From Rhodoferax sp. (GTDB taxonomy: Bacteria; Pseudomonadota; Gammaproteobacteria; Burkholderiales; Burkholderiaceae_C), in contig JAUXQA010000218.1 of assembly GCA_030683195.1 (NCBI GenBank), positions 1-17,605 on the forward strand: DNA of 17,605 nucleotides. The letters are read 5' to 3'. Numbering within the stretch: position 1 is the stretch's first letter; the number at the start of each line of letters is the position of its first letter. A model generated the notes under the pieces. It was given only the letters and a program-made list of their open reading frames with translations. It did no database searches and was not told where the DNA came from. Below, in pieces: positions 1 to 7,527 of the stretch. Position numbers and translations under genes: made by a program.

Positions 1-2
1 TG

Positions 3-611
3 GCCTGCGGTGGCTTCTCGTATGGCGACACGCTGGGCGCGGGCATTGGCTGGGCGCGCTCGATCACCTTCAACCCCGTGCTGGCCGATCAGTTCAAGGC
101 CTTCTTTGGCCGAGGCGACACCTTTGGTCTGGGCGTGTGCAATGGCTGCCAGATGTTTGCCGAGCTGGCTGACATCATTCCCGGCGCCCAAGATTGGCCG
201 CGTTTCACCACCAACCAGAGCGAGCGCTTTGAGGCGCGCCTGAGCATGGTTGAAGTGCTGGAGTCTCCGTCGCTGTTCTTCACGGGCATGGCGGGCACCC
301 GTTTGCCGATCGCCGTGGCGCACGGTGAGGGCTATGCCAACTTCAAACACCGGGGCAATGCCGACCAGGCCATTGCTGCCATGCGATTCACCGACAACTT
401 TGGCGCGGCCACAGAGGCCTATCCGTTCAACCCCAACGGCAGCCCCGGCGGCTTGACGGCCGTGACCACGTTGGATGGCCGCTTCACGGCCATGATGCCG
501 CACCCCGAACGTGTGTTTCGCAACATCCAGATGAGCTGGACCCAGGGTGACCCGGCAGCATTCAGTGCCTGGATGCAACTGTGGGTGAATGCGCGCCGTT
601 GGGTGGGTTGA
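3..611 (+). CDS. purL: Phosphoribosylformylglycinamidine synthase, C-terminal part (5' end outside the window)
   Basis: This is the last 202 residues of PurL (FGAM synthase), which converts FGAR, glutamine and ATP to FGAM in cytoplasmic purine synthesis. The reading frame is open from base 3 and runs in from the left edge, so the start is not visible. What is seen is the glutaminase domain: the nucleophile cysteine in the motif GVCNGCQ (codon 138-140) and the triad histidine and glutamate in HPERVF (codons 501-503 and 507-509). The N-terminal GGAF...SYGD strand typical of this domain is at the very left. In proteobacteria this domain is fused to the end of a chain of about 1300 residues, so most of the gene lies upstream. 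The next gene is 169 bases away and unrelated in function. Confidence 0.95.
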   Translation, partial: ACGGFSYGDTLGAGIGWARSITFNPVLADQFKAFFGRGDTFGLGVCNGCQMFAELADIIPGAQDWPRFTTNQSERFEARLSMVEVLESPSLFFTGMAGTRLPIAVAHGEGYANFKHRGNADQAIAAMRFTDNFGAATEAYPFNPNGSPGGLTAVTTLDGRFTAMMPHPERVFRNIQMSWTQGDPAAFSAWMQLWVNARRWVG

Positions 612-633
612 TTCTGTTTGAGTTAAAGCAACG

Positions 634-676
634 CTGCTGACCGCGTTCAGCGGCTTGCCTTGCGCTGGAGCAAGGC
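634..676 (+). other. Two tandem stem-loops just downstream of purL
   Basis: The first hairpin is 634-640 with 647-653 (7 pairs including one G-U, 6-base loop). The second is GCCTTGC (657-663) with GCAAGGC (670-676), a perfect 7-bp stem with a 6-base loop. Neither is followed by a T-run, so they are not classical intrinsic terminators. They may protect the 3' end of the purL message or act in a Rho-dependent end. The rest of the gap to 780 shows nothing I can name. Confidence 0.4.
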
Positions 677-780
677 GGTGAGAACTGGCGCGCCAATCGG
701 GCGGCAAAGCGGCTATGGTTGATGGCTGATTTCCACCCACCTCCGTCGCAGCGTGAGCCATCCGATACGGCGGTGCCCTC

Positions 781-2514
781 ATGGCATCTCAAGAAACACC
801 TGGCTTCAACGCCCGCTTGTGGCGGCGCTTCCAAACCATCGCCCGGCCGTATTGGCGTTCGGACGAGCGATGGCGCGCCCGGGGCCTGCTGGCTCTGTTG
901 ATCTTGCTGCTCCTGGGGCAGACAGTCTTCAGCGTGCTGTTCAATCACGAAACCGGGGAGTTCACTTCCGCCCTGGCGGCTCGCGACGGCGGGCGCTTTT
1001 GGACTTCCATTTGGCGCTACACGGTGATCCTGGTGGCCGCCGTGCCGATTTATGCCCTGTATTACTACGTGCGCGATACCTTGGGGCTTCGCTGGCGCCG
1101 CTGGCTGACAGACCATTTTTTGAGCCGCTATTTTCATGAGCGCTCCTACTACCGCCTGAATGGCGCGTCGGGCATTGACAACCCCGACCAGCGCATTGCG
1201 GAGGACATCAACAGCTTTACCCAGCAGTCGCTCTATTTCTCGATGATCCTGCTCGGGGCTGTGCTGGAGTTGGTGGCCTTTTCCGGCGTGTTGTGGACGA
1301 TTTCACGCGGTTTGGTGTATTTTTTGGTCGTTTATGCGGTGCTCAGCACCGTGTTCACGGGCTCGGTATTTGGCCGGCGGCTCATTGGCCTGAATTTTCG
1401 CCAGTTGCAGCGCGAGGCCGACTTTCGCTTCAGCCTGGTGCGGGTGCGCGAGCACGCAGAACCGATCGCGTTTCATGATGGCGAGGCGCGCGAGATGGCC
1501 CTGCTGCAGCGCCTTTTTGCAGCGTTGTACGCCAACTACCAGCAGGTACTGAGGTGGCAGTTCAGACTCAATTTGTTCCAGTATGCGCACAGCTTTTTGA
1601 TGATTTTGTTGCCCACCGTGATCATTGCCAACGACGTGTTGTCAGGCCGGCTGGAGGTGGGGCGTGCCATTCAGGCGGGGGGCGCCTTTGCGGCGATTTT
1701 GAGCGCGCTGACGGTGATCGTGGAGCACTTCGAAAGCCTGAGCCGTTTTTCGGCCGGGGTGGACCGGTTGCACGCTTTTTCACAGGCCCTGCAGGCAGCA
1801 CCTGATTCCGCTGCAGCACTTCAGGGCGGCGTCCCCCATCGGCAAATCCAGACCGGGTACGGGTTTGAGTTGAGCTTGGCCCAGCTCACGCTGCTGACCC
1901 CGAACCGGGAGCATCTGCTGGTTGAAAACGTCAGCCTGGCGGTGAGGGCCGGTGAAGGTTTGCTGATCGTCGGGCCCAGTGGCACGGGCAAGAGCTCCTT
2001 GTTGCGGGCCATGGCGGGCCTGTGGACCACCGGCTCGGGTCAGGTGATTCGCCCCAGCAGCCCGGACATGCTGTTTCTACCCCAGCAACCGTACCTGCCC
2101 TTGGGCAACCTGCGATCCCAGCTGACCTACCCCCAAACCGGGCGTGCCATGGCGGACGAGGAGTTACTGAGGTGGCTTGATGTGGTGAATCTGCCGACAC
2201 TGGCAGAGCGTTTTGGCGGCCTGGATGCCGAGCTGGACTGGGCCCGTGTTTTGTCGGTGGGTGAGCAGCAGCGGCTGGTCTTTGCGCGTGTCCTGCTGGC
2301 CAAGCCGCGCTATGTGTTGCTGGACGAGGCGACCAGCGCGCTGGATGCTGCCAACGAAGAGCGCCTGTATGCCCAGTTGGCCGAGCTTTCCATTACCCCC
2401 ATTAGCGTCAGCCACCATCCGGCGATCCTGCGACTGCATACCCATGTGCTGGAGCTCCCCGGTGGTGGTCAGTGGGCGCTGCAGGAGGCGGCCAGCTACC
2501 GCTGGGCGGTGTGA
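781..2514 (+). CDS. ABC transporter, fused permease and ATPase, SbmA/YddA type
   Basis: A 577-residue half-transporter of the inner membrane, in the family of E. coli YddA, SbmA/BacA and peroxisomal ABCD proteins (COG4178 type). About the first 330 residues are the membrane domain with several hydrophobic segments, opening with the family-like pattern RFQTIARPYWRSDERW. The ATPase follows: Walker A GPSGTGKSS (398-406, Lys404), signature LSVGEQQ (491-497), Walker B YVLLDE (511-516, Glu516) and the switch His545. All catalytic residues are present, so it should be active, probably as a homodimer. ATG 781 is chosen because the family-like N-terminus starts at once; a GGCGGTG upstream is only a weak ribosome site. 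The substrate cannot be read from sequence; relatives move peptides, acyl-CoAs or cobalamin. Confidence 0.85.
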   Translation: MASQETPGFNARLWRRFQTIARPYWRSDERWRARGLLALLILLLLGQTVFSVLFNHETGEFTSALAARDGGRFWTSIWRYTVILVAAVPIYALYYYVRDTLGLRWRRWLTDHFLSRYFHERSYYRLNGASGIDNPDQRIAEDINSFTQQSLYFSMILLGAVLELVAFSGVLWTISRGLVYFLVVYAVLSTVFTGSVFGRRLIGLNFRQLQREADFRFSLVRVREHAEPIAFHDGEAREMALLQRLFAALYANYQQVLRWQFRLNLFQYAHSFLMILLPTVIIANDVLSGRLEVGRAIQAGGAFAAILSALTVIVEHFESLSRFSAGVDRLHAFSQALQAAPDSAAALQGGVPHRQIQTGYGFELSLAQLTLLTPNREHLLVENVSLAVRAGEGLLIVGPSGTGKSSLLRAMAGLWTTGSGQVIRPSSPDMLFLPQQPYLPLGNLRSQLTYPQTGRAMADEELLRWLDVVNLPTLAERFGGLDAELDWARVLSVGEQQRLVFARVLLAKPRYVLLDEATSALDAANEERLYAQLAELSITPISVSHHPAILRLHTHVLELPGGGQWALQEAASYRWAV

Positions 2515-2534
2515 GCCCTGGGCGCCGTGCCCGG

Positions 2535-3134
2535 TTACTGGGGCGTGTCTTTTTCCTGACCCAGTGCCACGCGGAACTCTTCGAGGCGTTTCTCGTAGTC
2601 CACCGCGTCGCCGTAACTGAGAAAGAGCTTGTAGCGGGAGTGCGCGCCGAGGATCTTGTGGGCGTGTTTGATGGGGCAAAAGTACTGTTCGGTGCGGGCC
2701 AGAATCTCGGTCATGTAGGCCATGAGGCCGTTGCCATACTCGCAGTAGGCGCAGTGAAACTTCTCAATGAAATTCAGGTAACCCAGCTGATAGCGGTCAA
2801 AAACGATGTAGTCGCTGCGCCGGACTCTCTTGACGCCGTAAATGGGGAAGCAGGTGTACTGGTAAAAACTCACACACAGGTCCAGCATCATCATGGGGAT
2901 CACCATGGCGTAGATGATCGGCCCGGTGATCAGGTTTTGGGGCCGGTTTGTCACCAGCCAGCGAAAGAAATTTGTCTTGAGTTTACGGTGCGCGTCTTTG
3001 ACAGAGCGCTCAAACTCCACGCGCTTGCCATTGATCTGGAAGAACATCTTGCTCTCCTGCTCCTGTACGGCGGTGCGCAGGTCTTCCTCAAGCGTGGCCA
3101 TTTGGGCCAGCAGCTGGGCAATTCGGTCGTTCAT
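2535..3134 (-). CDS. Conserved-looking membrane protein with Cys/His cluster, function unknown
   Basis: A 199-residue protein I cannot assign to a named family. Residues 1-55 are charged and helical, likely a coiled coil. Residues about 68-98 are hydrophobic (PIIYAMVIPMMMLDL core), one long or two short membrane segments. After this comes a region with HCAYC (His127, Cys128, Cys131) and CPIKHAH (Cys153, His157, His159), which could hold a metal ion. I have the impression that similar HCxYC...CPIKHA proteins occur as hypotheticals in other beta- and gammaproteobacteria, but I cannot search. ATG 3134 is supported by AGGA about 8 bases upstream (minus strand). It converges with the ABC gene, with 20 bases between the stops, and follows the NlpC/P60 gene after 135 bases and a probable terminator, so it is probably transcribed on its own. 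Confidence 0.8.
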   Translation of the reverse strand: MNDRIAQLLAQMATLEEDLRTAVQEQESKMFFQINGKRVEFERSVKDAHRKLKTNFFRWLVTNRPQNLITGPIIYAMVIPMMMLDLCVSFYQYTCFPIYGVKRVRRSDYIVFDRYQLGYLNFIEKFHCAYCEYGNGLMAYMTEILARTEQYFCPIKHAHKILGAHSRYKLFLSYGDAVDYEKRLEEFRVALGQEKDTPQ

Positions 3135-3184
3135 GAGTGTCCTGTCTCAATTGGAGTGAGCCCGGTTTTAGGCTGTTACTCGTC

Positions 3185-3207
3185 AAAAATCAACCCTGAT
3201 TCAGGGT
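3185..3207 (-). terminator. Probable intrinsic terminator after the NlpC/P60 gene
   Basis: On the minus strand, ACCCTGA and TCAGGGT (3207-3201 and 3199-3193) form a palindrome that can fold as ACCCT-GAATC-AGGGT. It is followed two bases later by ATTTTTG (3190-3184). The stem is short but GC-rich and the T-run is in the right place. It lies about 60 bases past the stop of the peptidase gene and would separate it from the membrane-protein gene downstream. Confidence 0.5.
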
Positions 3208-3269
3208 GTTGCCCGCAGGAGGTGGGCAGAGGGCGCGCTCCGTGCGTGCGCGTAGCGTCTGGTCGTTGT

Positions 3270-3857
3270 TTATTGAGCAGCCGGCGGTACGGCCTGAAAT
3301 CCCTGCAGGGTTTGCAGCGCAGCGCCGCTCATGGGCGTGGTTTGAACCCGGCGTGCACCGTCAAAGCGGCGGGCCCAATAGGCGATGCTCATGCTTTCGA
3401 CCCGGACCTCTGCGCCAGGCTTGGGAGAGTGGATGAACTTGCCCTCGCCGATGTAGATGCCCACATGACTGAAAGTACGGCGCATGGTGTTGAAAAAAAC
3501 CAGGTCACCGGGTTTGAGCTCGCTGCGGTCAATGGTCTCGGTGGCGGCGGCTTGTTGCTCGGCTTTGCGCGGCAGGATCAGGCCCACCGTTTGGTGGTAC
3601 ATGGCCCGCACGAAGCCACTGCAGTCAAAACCGGTCTCAGCCGTGTTGCCACCTCTTCGGTAGGGCACGCCCAGAAAACCCATGGCAGTAAACACCAGGT
3701 CAGACGCGGTGGTGCTGACAGATTCCCTGACCTGGTCAAGCTTGGCCAACAGGCCTTTTTCGGTCATGAATTGATTCATGTCATCCACTGAACCGGGTGG
3801 AGCAGCGTGCGCACTGGCAGCAAGGAGAAGGGCTATCAAGGTGGCATAAATTCGCAT
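3270..3857 (-). CDS. Secreted NlpC/P60 (C40) cysteine peptidase
   Basis: A 195-residue peptidoglycan endopeptidase of the NlpC/P60 family, expected to cut stem peptides in the periplasm. Residues 1-18 (MRIYATLIALLLAASAHA) are a clear Sec signal peptide. The catalytic domain spans about 55-165: Cys79 in DCSGF, His131 in SHVGIYIG and the third polar residue His143 in FIHSP, all intact. The preceding GVPYRRGG and later LKPGDLVFF are family signatures. The short stretch 20-50 before the domain has no recognised module, so it is a single-domain type of the kind common in Burkholderiales. ATG 3857 fits the signal peptide, but the Shine-Dalgarno is weak. The gene is divergent from acuI, sharing a gap of 99 bases. 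Its cell-wall target bond is inferred from the family. Confidence 0.92.
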   Translation of the reverse strand: MRIYATLIALLLAASAHAAPPGSVDDMNQFMTEKGLLAKLDQVRESVSTTASDLVFTAMGFLGVPYRRGGNTAETGFDCSGFVRAMYHQTVGLILPRKAEQQAAATETIDRSELKPGDLVFFNTMRRTFSHVGIYIGEGKFIHSPKPGAEVRVESMSIAYWARRFDGARRVQTTPMSGAALQTLQGFQAVPPAAQ

Positions 3858-3904
3858 GGGCGCTAGGATAACGGCACGGCAAGCGCAGTGTCAAGCAAAC
3901 ATTT

Positions 3905-3917
3905 GATGCAATGCATC
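3905..3917. promoter_or_regulatory. Perfect inverted repeat, candidate operator for acuI
   Basis: GATGCA-A-TGCATC is a perfect 6-bp inverted repeat around a central A, in the divergent gap 3858-3956 and 40 bases before the acuI start. Its place and symmetry fit a dimeric regulator site. I see no regulator gene next to it and no convincing -35/-10 pair, so the role is a guess. Confidence 0.3.
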
Positions 3918-3947
3918 TGTAACTTGTTGATATTTAACTATTTTTTC

Positions 3948-3952
3948 AGGAG
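3948..3952 (+). promoter_or_regulatory. Ribosome binding site deciding the acuI start
   Basis: AGGAG four bases before ATG 3957. This is the only good Shine-Dalgarno near the 5' end, and it falls inside the longer open frame that begins at 3888, showing that the extra 23 codons are not translated as part of the enzyme. Confidence 0.75.
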
Positions 3953-3956
3953 CACT

Positions 3957-4949
3957 ATGTTCAAGGCATTGGTATTGGAGAACACTGACGGTTTCAAGGC
4001 CAGCGTGACGCACTTGGATGAATCACGTTTGCCCCAGAGCGAGGGGTCTGGCGATGTCACGGTGTCGGTCGCGTATTCCACCCTGAATTACAAGGACGGG
4101 CTGGCCATCACCAACAAGAGCCCGGTGGTGCGCACCTGGCCGATGGTGGCGGGCATTGACGGCGCGGGCACCGTCATCGACTCCACCCACCCGGACTGGC
4201 TGCCAGGCGATGTGTTTGTGCACAACGGCTGGGGCGTGGGCGAGACCCGCTGGGGTTGCCTGGCCGAGAAAGCCCGGCTCAAGGGCGACTGGCTGGTCAA
4301 ACTGCCCACGGTGTTTACCCCGCGTCAAGCCATGGCGATTGGCACGGCCGGTTACACAGCCATGCTGTGCGTGCTGGCGTTGGAAGATCAAGGCGTCAAG
4401 CCTGGCTCGGGCGAGGTGCTGGTGACGGGGGCCACCGGCGGCGTGGGCAGTGTGGCCATTGCCTTGCTGGGCCGGTTGGGCTACACCGTGGTTGCCGCGA
4501 CCGGCAAAGCCAGTGAGGAGGCCTACCTCAAGTCACTGGGGGCGAGCAGCATCATGGACCGGGCGCTCTTGAGCAACCCCGGCAAGCCGTTTCAAAAAGA
4601 GCGATGGGCCGGCGTGGTGGATGCCGTGGGCTCACACACCTTGGCCAATGCGCTGGCTCAAACCCGCTATGGCGGCGTGGTGGCGGCCTGCGGCTTGGCC
4701 CAAGGCATGGATTTGCCCACCACGGTGATGCCGTTCATCTTGCGCGGGGTGACGCTGGTGGGTGTGGATTCGGTGATGGCCCCGTTGGCTAAACGCCAGC
4801 GCGCCTGGAGCCGCCTGGCCCGTGACCTGGATGCCAACTTGCTGGAGTCCATGGTGGATGAAGTTCCTCTGGAAGGGGCCATTGCCAAGGCGCAGGCGCT
4901 GATGGACGGTCAGGTTCGGGGTCGTGTGGTGGTCAAAATAACCGCTTGA
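3957..4949 (+). CDS. acuI: NADPH-dependent acrylyl-CoA reductase / YhdH-type quinone oxidoreductase
   Basis: A 330-residue cytoplasmic medium-chain reductase of the YhdH/AcuI family, without the zinc ligands of alcohol dehydrogenases. In Rhodobacter and E. coli these enzymes reduce the toxic electrophile acrylyl-CoA to propionyl-CoA with NADPH. Signatures seen are VAYSTLNYKDGLA (38-50), PMVAGIDGAGTV (72-83 region) and the nucleotide loop TGATGGVGSVA (157-167). Start ATG 3957 has AGGAG at ideal spacing and gives the usual length and N-terminus (MFKALVLE); an upstream start at 3888 would add 23 unlike residues. prpE, which makes propionyl-CoA, lies 5 kb downstream and may share the pathway. The family is often annotated only as quinone oxidoreductase; the acrylyl-CoA substrate is from family knowledge, not seen here. 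Confidence 0.85.
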   Translation: MFKALVLENTDGFKASVTHLDESRLPQSEGSGDVTVSVAYSTLNYKDGLAITNKSPVVRTWPMVAGIDGAGTVIDSTHPDWLPGDVFVHNGWGVGETRWGCLAEKARLKGDWLVKLPTVFTPRQAMAIGTAGYTAMLCVLALEDQGVKPGSGEVLVTGATGGVGSVAIALLGRLGYTVVAATGKASEEAYLKSLGASSIMDRALLSNPGKPFQKERWAGVVDAVGSHTLANALAQTRYGGVVAACGLAQGMDLPTTVMPFILRGVTLVGVDSVMAPLAKRQRAWSRLARDLDANLLESMVDEVPLEGAIAKAQALMDGQVRGRVVVKITA

Positions 4950-4954
4950 ACTTC

Positions 4955-5018
4955 AAAAACGGCTGTTTTTAAGTATTTTTTAACCAAATAGGGCGCTAGC
5001 CGGCATGTTTAAATACTT
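4955..5018 (+). repeat. AT-rich segment with inverted repeats around the next start codon
   Basis: The acuI-PQQ dehydrogenase gap and the first codons differ from the GC-rich surroundings. AAAAAC (4955-4960) and GTTTTT (4965-4970) form a small hairpin. AAGTATTT (4971-4978) is repeated inverted as AAATACTT (5011-5018), with ATG 5005 in the loop. The gap also carries GGGCGCTAGC. The look resembles short intergenic repeats common in Comamonadaceae, but that is from memory and only one copy is in the window. Confidence 0.35.
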
Positions 5019-6126
5019 TTTAGGTTTTATTTTAATAGCAGGTTCGCTGGCGGCTCAGGCCCAGACTGTGCGCCCTGAGGTGGTGACCTCCGGGCTGCAA
5101 AACCCCTGGGCTGTGGCCTTCCTGCCCGAGGGGCGGTTTTTGGTGACCGAACGCACCGGCACCTTGCGGGTGGTGGAGGCCGATGGTCGCTTGCAGCCCC
5201 CGCTGGCGGGTGTGCCAGCCGTGGCCGCAGCCGGGCAGGGCGGTTTGCTGGACCTGGTGCTGGACTCGGATTTTGGGCGCAACCGCACGCTGTATTTTTG
5301 CTTTTCGGAGTCTGGTCCGGGCGGCAACAGCACGGCGCTGGCCCGGGCGACGCTGTCAGAGGACCGCACGCGCCTGGACGAAGTCAAGGTCATCTTCAGC
5401 CAAAAGCCCAAGGTCAACAGCTCAGCCCACTTTGGCTGCCGCATTGTGGAGAGTCAGCCCACGGGCAAGCCTGATGGTCTGTTGTTCATGACCCTGGGCG
5501 AACGTTTCTCGCGGAAGGACGATGCGCAAAAGCTGGACAACCACCACGGCAAAGTCATTCGCATCCACAAGGATGGCCGCGTGCCCGCTGACAACCCGTT
5601 TGTGGGCCGCACCGGTGCACTGCCCGAGATATGGAGCTACGGCCACCGTAACCCGCAAGGTGCCACGCTGACCCCGGATGGCGTGTTGTGGACGCATGAG
5701 CACGGCCCGCAAGGCGGCGACGAAATCAATCTGCCCCAGCCGGGGCGCAACTACGGCTGGCCGGTGATCACCTATGGCGAGAACTACGGTGGCGGCGCGA
5801 TTGGGCAGGGCCTGACCGAGCAGGCCGGCATGGAGCAGCCGCTGCACTACTGGGTGCCGTCCATTGCGCCTTCGGGCATGGCCTTTGTGACCAGCACGCG
5901 TTATGGTCAGGCGTGGGTGGGCAATCTGATGGTCGGTTCGCTCAAGTTCGGCTACCTGAACCGGATCGAACTGGCGGCGCCCTTTAAGGGCAAAGTGGTG
6001 CGCGAGCACAAGCTGCTGGCCGTTGATCGTGAGCGCATCCGCGATGTACGCCAGGGGCCGGACGGGTTGCTGTATGTGTTGACTGACAAGGCCGACGGCC
6101 GCCTGATCCGGCTGCTGCCCAATTGA
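5005..6126 (+). CDS. Secreted PQQ-dependent aldose sugar dehydrogenase (YliI/Asd type)
   Basis: A 373-residue soluble quinoprotein, expected in the periplasm, that oxidises aldoses to lactones using PQQ, as the E. coli YliI (Asd) protein does. Residues 1-20 (MFKYFLGFILIAGSLAAQAQ) are a signal peptide with an AxA-type cut. The mature part is a six-bladed propeller of the GSDH family: NPWAVAFLPEGRFLVTER (about 32-49), SSAHFGC with the probable catalytic His142, YGHRNPQG (212-219), HEHGPQGGDE (231-240) and NYGWP. Length is typical. No PQQ synthesis genes are nearby, so the cofactor must come from elsewhere in the genome or from the medium. ATG 5005 fits the signal peptide, yet there is no clear Shine-Dalgarno. 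The first 15 codons are unusually AT-rich. Confidence 0.88.
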   Translation: MFKYFLGFILIAGSLAAQAQTVRPEVVTSGLQNPWAVAFLPEGRFLVTERTGTLRVVEADGRLQPPLAGVPAVAAAGQGGLLDLVLDSDFGRNRTLYFCFSESGPGGNSTALARATLSEDRTRLDEVKVIFSQKPKVNSSAHFGCRIVESQPTGKPDGLLFMTLGERFSRKDDAQKLDNHHGKVIRIHKDGRVPADNPFVGRTGALPEIWSYGHRNPQGATLTPDGVLWTHEHGPQGGDEINLPQPGRNYGWPVITYGENYGGGAIGQGLTEQAGMEQPLHYWVPSIAPSGMAFVTSTRYGQAWVGNLMVGSLKFGYLNRIELAAPFKGKVVREHKLLAVDRERIRDVRQGPDGLLYVLTDKADGRLIRLLPN

Positions 6127-6197
6127 GGACCAGGTTCCGCCTGCGTTCTAATCACCCATCGCCTGAATTGGCTCCAACCCTGAAAGACCCGCTCGCC

Positions 6198-6797
6198 ATG
6201 TTGCTTGATGCCGCTGAATCCCAACTCGTCCTGGTGGACTACCAAACTCGCCTGATGCCCGCCATTTTTGAAGGCCCGCTGGCCGTGGCGAATGCGCTGC
6301 GCCTGGCCCAACTGGCTCAACTGATGGAAGTGCCTGTGTGGGGCACGGAGCAAAACCCGTCCAAACTGGGCGAAAACCCGGCTGACATCAAAGCTTTGTG
6401 CCAGCGCACCTTGAGCAAGATGCAGTTCAGCGGGGTTGAAGAGGGCTTGGGCGAGTGGCTGCGCCCCCCGGCCAAACCGGTAGCCGGCAATGCCCGCAGT
6501 CTGCCCAAGCACCTGCAAAAGTCAGTGGCCCCCACCGAGCGCAACATGATCGTGATTGCCGGCTGCGAGGCGCATGTTTGTTTGATGCAAACCGCGCTGG
6601 ATTTGCTGGAAGACGAGTTTGACGTGTGGGTGGTGACCGATGCCTGCAGCTCACGCACCGAACGCAACCGCGACGCCGCATTTGACCGCCTGGCTGGCGC
6701 CGGCGCCGAGTTGGTTACCACAGAGATGGTGGCCTTTGAATGGCTGCGCACGGCTGAGCACCCGGATTTCAAAGCCGCGCACGCTTTGATCAAATAG
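6198..6797 (+). CDS. Isochorismatase-family cysteine hydrolase
   Basis: A 199-residue cytoplasmic hydrolase of the isochorismatase-like superfamily (YcaC-like group). The triad is visible: Asp14 in LVLVDYQ, Lys74 in TLSKMQFS and the nucleophile Cys128 in GCEAHVCLMQTA. The next stretch FDVWVVTDACSSR is also typical. These enzymes cut amides or related bonds in small molecules; the substrate here is unknown, and nothing nearby suggests isochorismate or siderophore work. I chose ATG 6198, where homology-like sequence begins. A longer frame from TTG 6123 overlaps the preceding stop and adds 25 residues of low-complexity sequence. The Shine-Dalgarno is weak (GAAAGA). It lies 71 bases after the PQQ dehydrogenase and could be co-transcribed. 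It converges with the efflux operon, 15 bases from stop to stop. Confidence 0.85.
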   Translation: MLLDAAESQLVLVDYQTRLMPAIFEGPLAVANALRLAQLAQLMEVPVWGTEQNPSKLGENPADIKALCQRTLSKMQFSGVEEGLGEWLRPPAKPVAGNARSLPKHLQKSVAPTERNMIVIAGCEAHVCLMQTALDLLEDEFDVWVVTDACSSRTERNRDAAFDRLAGAGAELVTTEMVAFEWLRTAEHPDFKAAHALIK

Positions 6798-6812
6798 GGC
6801 GTTGGAAGGCGC

Positions 6813-7520
6813 TCAGCGGGTGGGCCCGGCTGGAGCTTTCTCTGCGAGAAGTTGCCCGTCCACGATCTGAATCTGCCGCTGGCAGCGCGCCGCCAGCGCG
6901 GGGTCATGGGTGACGATCAAGCACGCAGATTGATGCTCCCGGTTGACAGCTTGCAGCAGCTCAAACACCTCGCTGGCGCTGTGAGTGTCCAGGTTGCCGG
7001 TGGGTTCATCTGCCAATATCAGCCGGGGCGACAAGGACAGCGCTCGGGCAATCGCTACCCGCTGCTGCATGCCACCCGACAGTTGCGAGGGCCGCTTGTG
7101 GGCTGCGTCCTGCAGCCCCACTTGTTTCAATAAGGCCATGGCGCGATCTTTGGCCTCGGTGGTGGGCCAGCCCAGATCAATGATGGACGGCATCATCACG
7201 TTCTCCAGGGCCGTAAAGCCCGGCAGCAAGTGATGAAATTGAAAGATAAAGCCGATGCTGCGTCCGCGTAGCGCGGTAAGCGTGGCATCCGCCATGCCGG
7301 CAATGTCCACGCCATCGACCTGCAGGCGGCCACTGGTGGGCGCCTCAAGCAAGCCAATGAGGTTGAGCAGGGTGCTCTTGCCCGAGCCGGTCGGTCCGGT
7401 CAGGGCCGCAAACTCGCCCTCTGAAATAGCGAGGTTGATGCCGTGCAGCACTTCGGTCTCCACGAGCGTGCCCAGGCCGTAGCTTTTGCGTACATCCTGT
7501 AATTCGACAATGGTCTTCAT
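6813..7520 (-). CDS. ABC exporter ATPase, LolD/MacB-like
   Basis: A 235-residue ATPase subunit of the MacB/LolD/DevA class. Walker A is GPTGSGKST (42-50, Lys48), followed by the signature LSGGMQQR, Walker B LILADEPTGNLD and the H-loop VTHD. All motifs are intact. It pairs with the permease encoded seven bases upstream and is the last gene of the three-gene operon. ATG 7520 opens directly with the family-like MKTIVELQDVRKSYG. A longer frame to 7679 would run 53 Trp/Pro-rich residues back into the permease gene and is rejected. The partner permease has its own FtsX fold, so this is a split version of MacB, as in DevBCA-type exporters. Substrate unknown. Confidence 0.9.
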   Translation of the reverse strand: MKTIVELQDVRKSYGLGTLVETEVLHGINLAISEGEFAALTGPTGSGKSTLLNLIGLLEAPTSGRLQVDGVDIAGMADATLTALRGRSIGFIFQFHHLLPGFTALENVMMPSIIDLGWPTTEAKDRAMALLKQVGLQDAAHKRPSQLSGGMQQRVAIARALSLSPRLILADEPTGNLDTHSASEVFELLQAVNREHQSACLIVTHDPALAARCQRQIQIVDGQLLAEKAPAGPTR

Positions 7521-7527
7521 GGCGCGC

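Noticed and set aside
2472..3791. Long plus-strand open frame of 439 codons
   Set aside because: It runs antisense through the membrane-protein and NlpC/P60 genes, both of which have clear motifs or ribosome sites. It has no recognisable domain, and such shadows are usual in GC-rich DNA.
3888..3956. N-terminal extension of acuI by 23 codons
   Set aside because: The extension contains the AGGAG ribosome site and an AT-rich promoter-like region, and the family N-terminus begins at 3957.
6123..6197. TTG start for the isochorismatase-like gene
   Set aside because: It overlaps the previous stop and adds 25 residues unlike the family; ATG 6198 gives the normal N-terminus.
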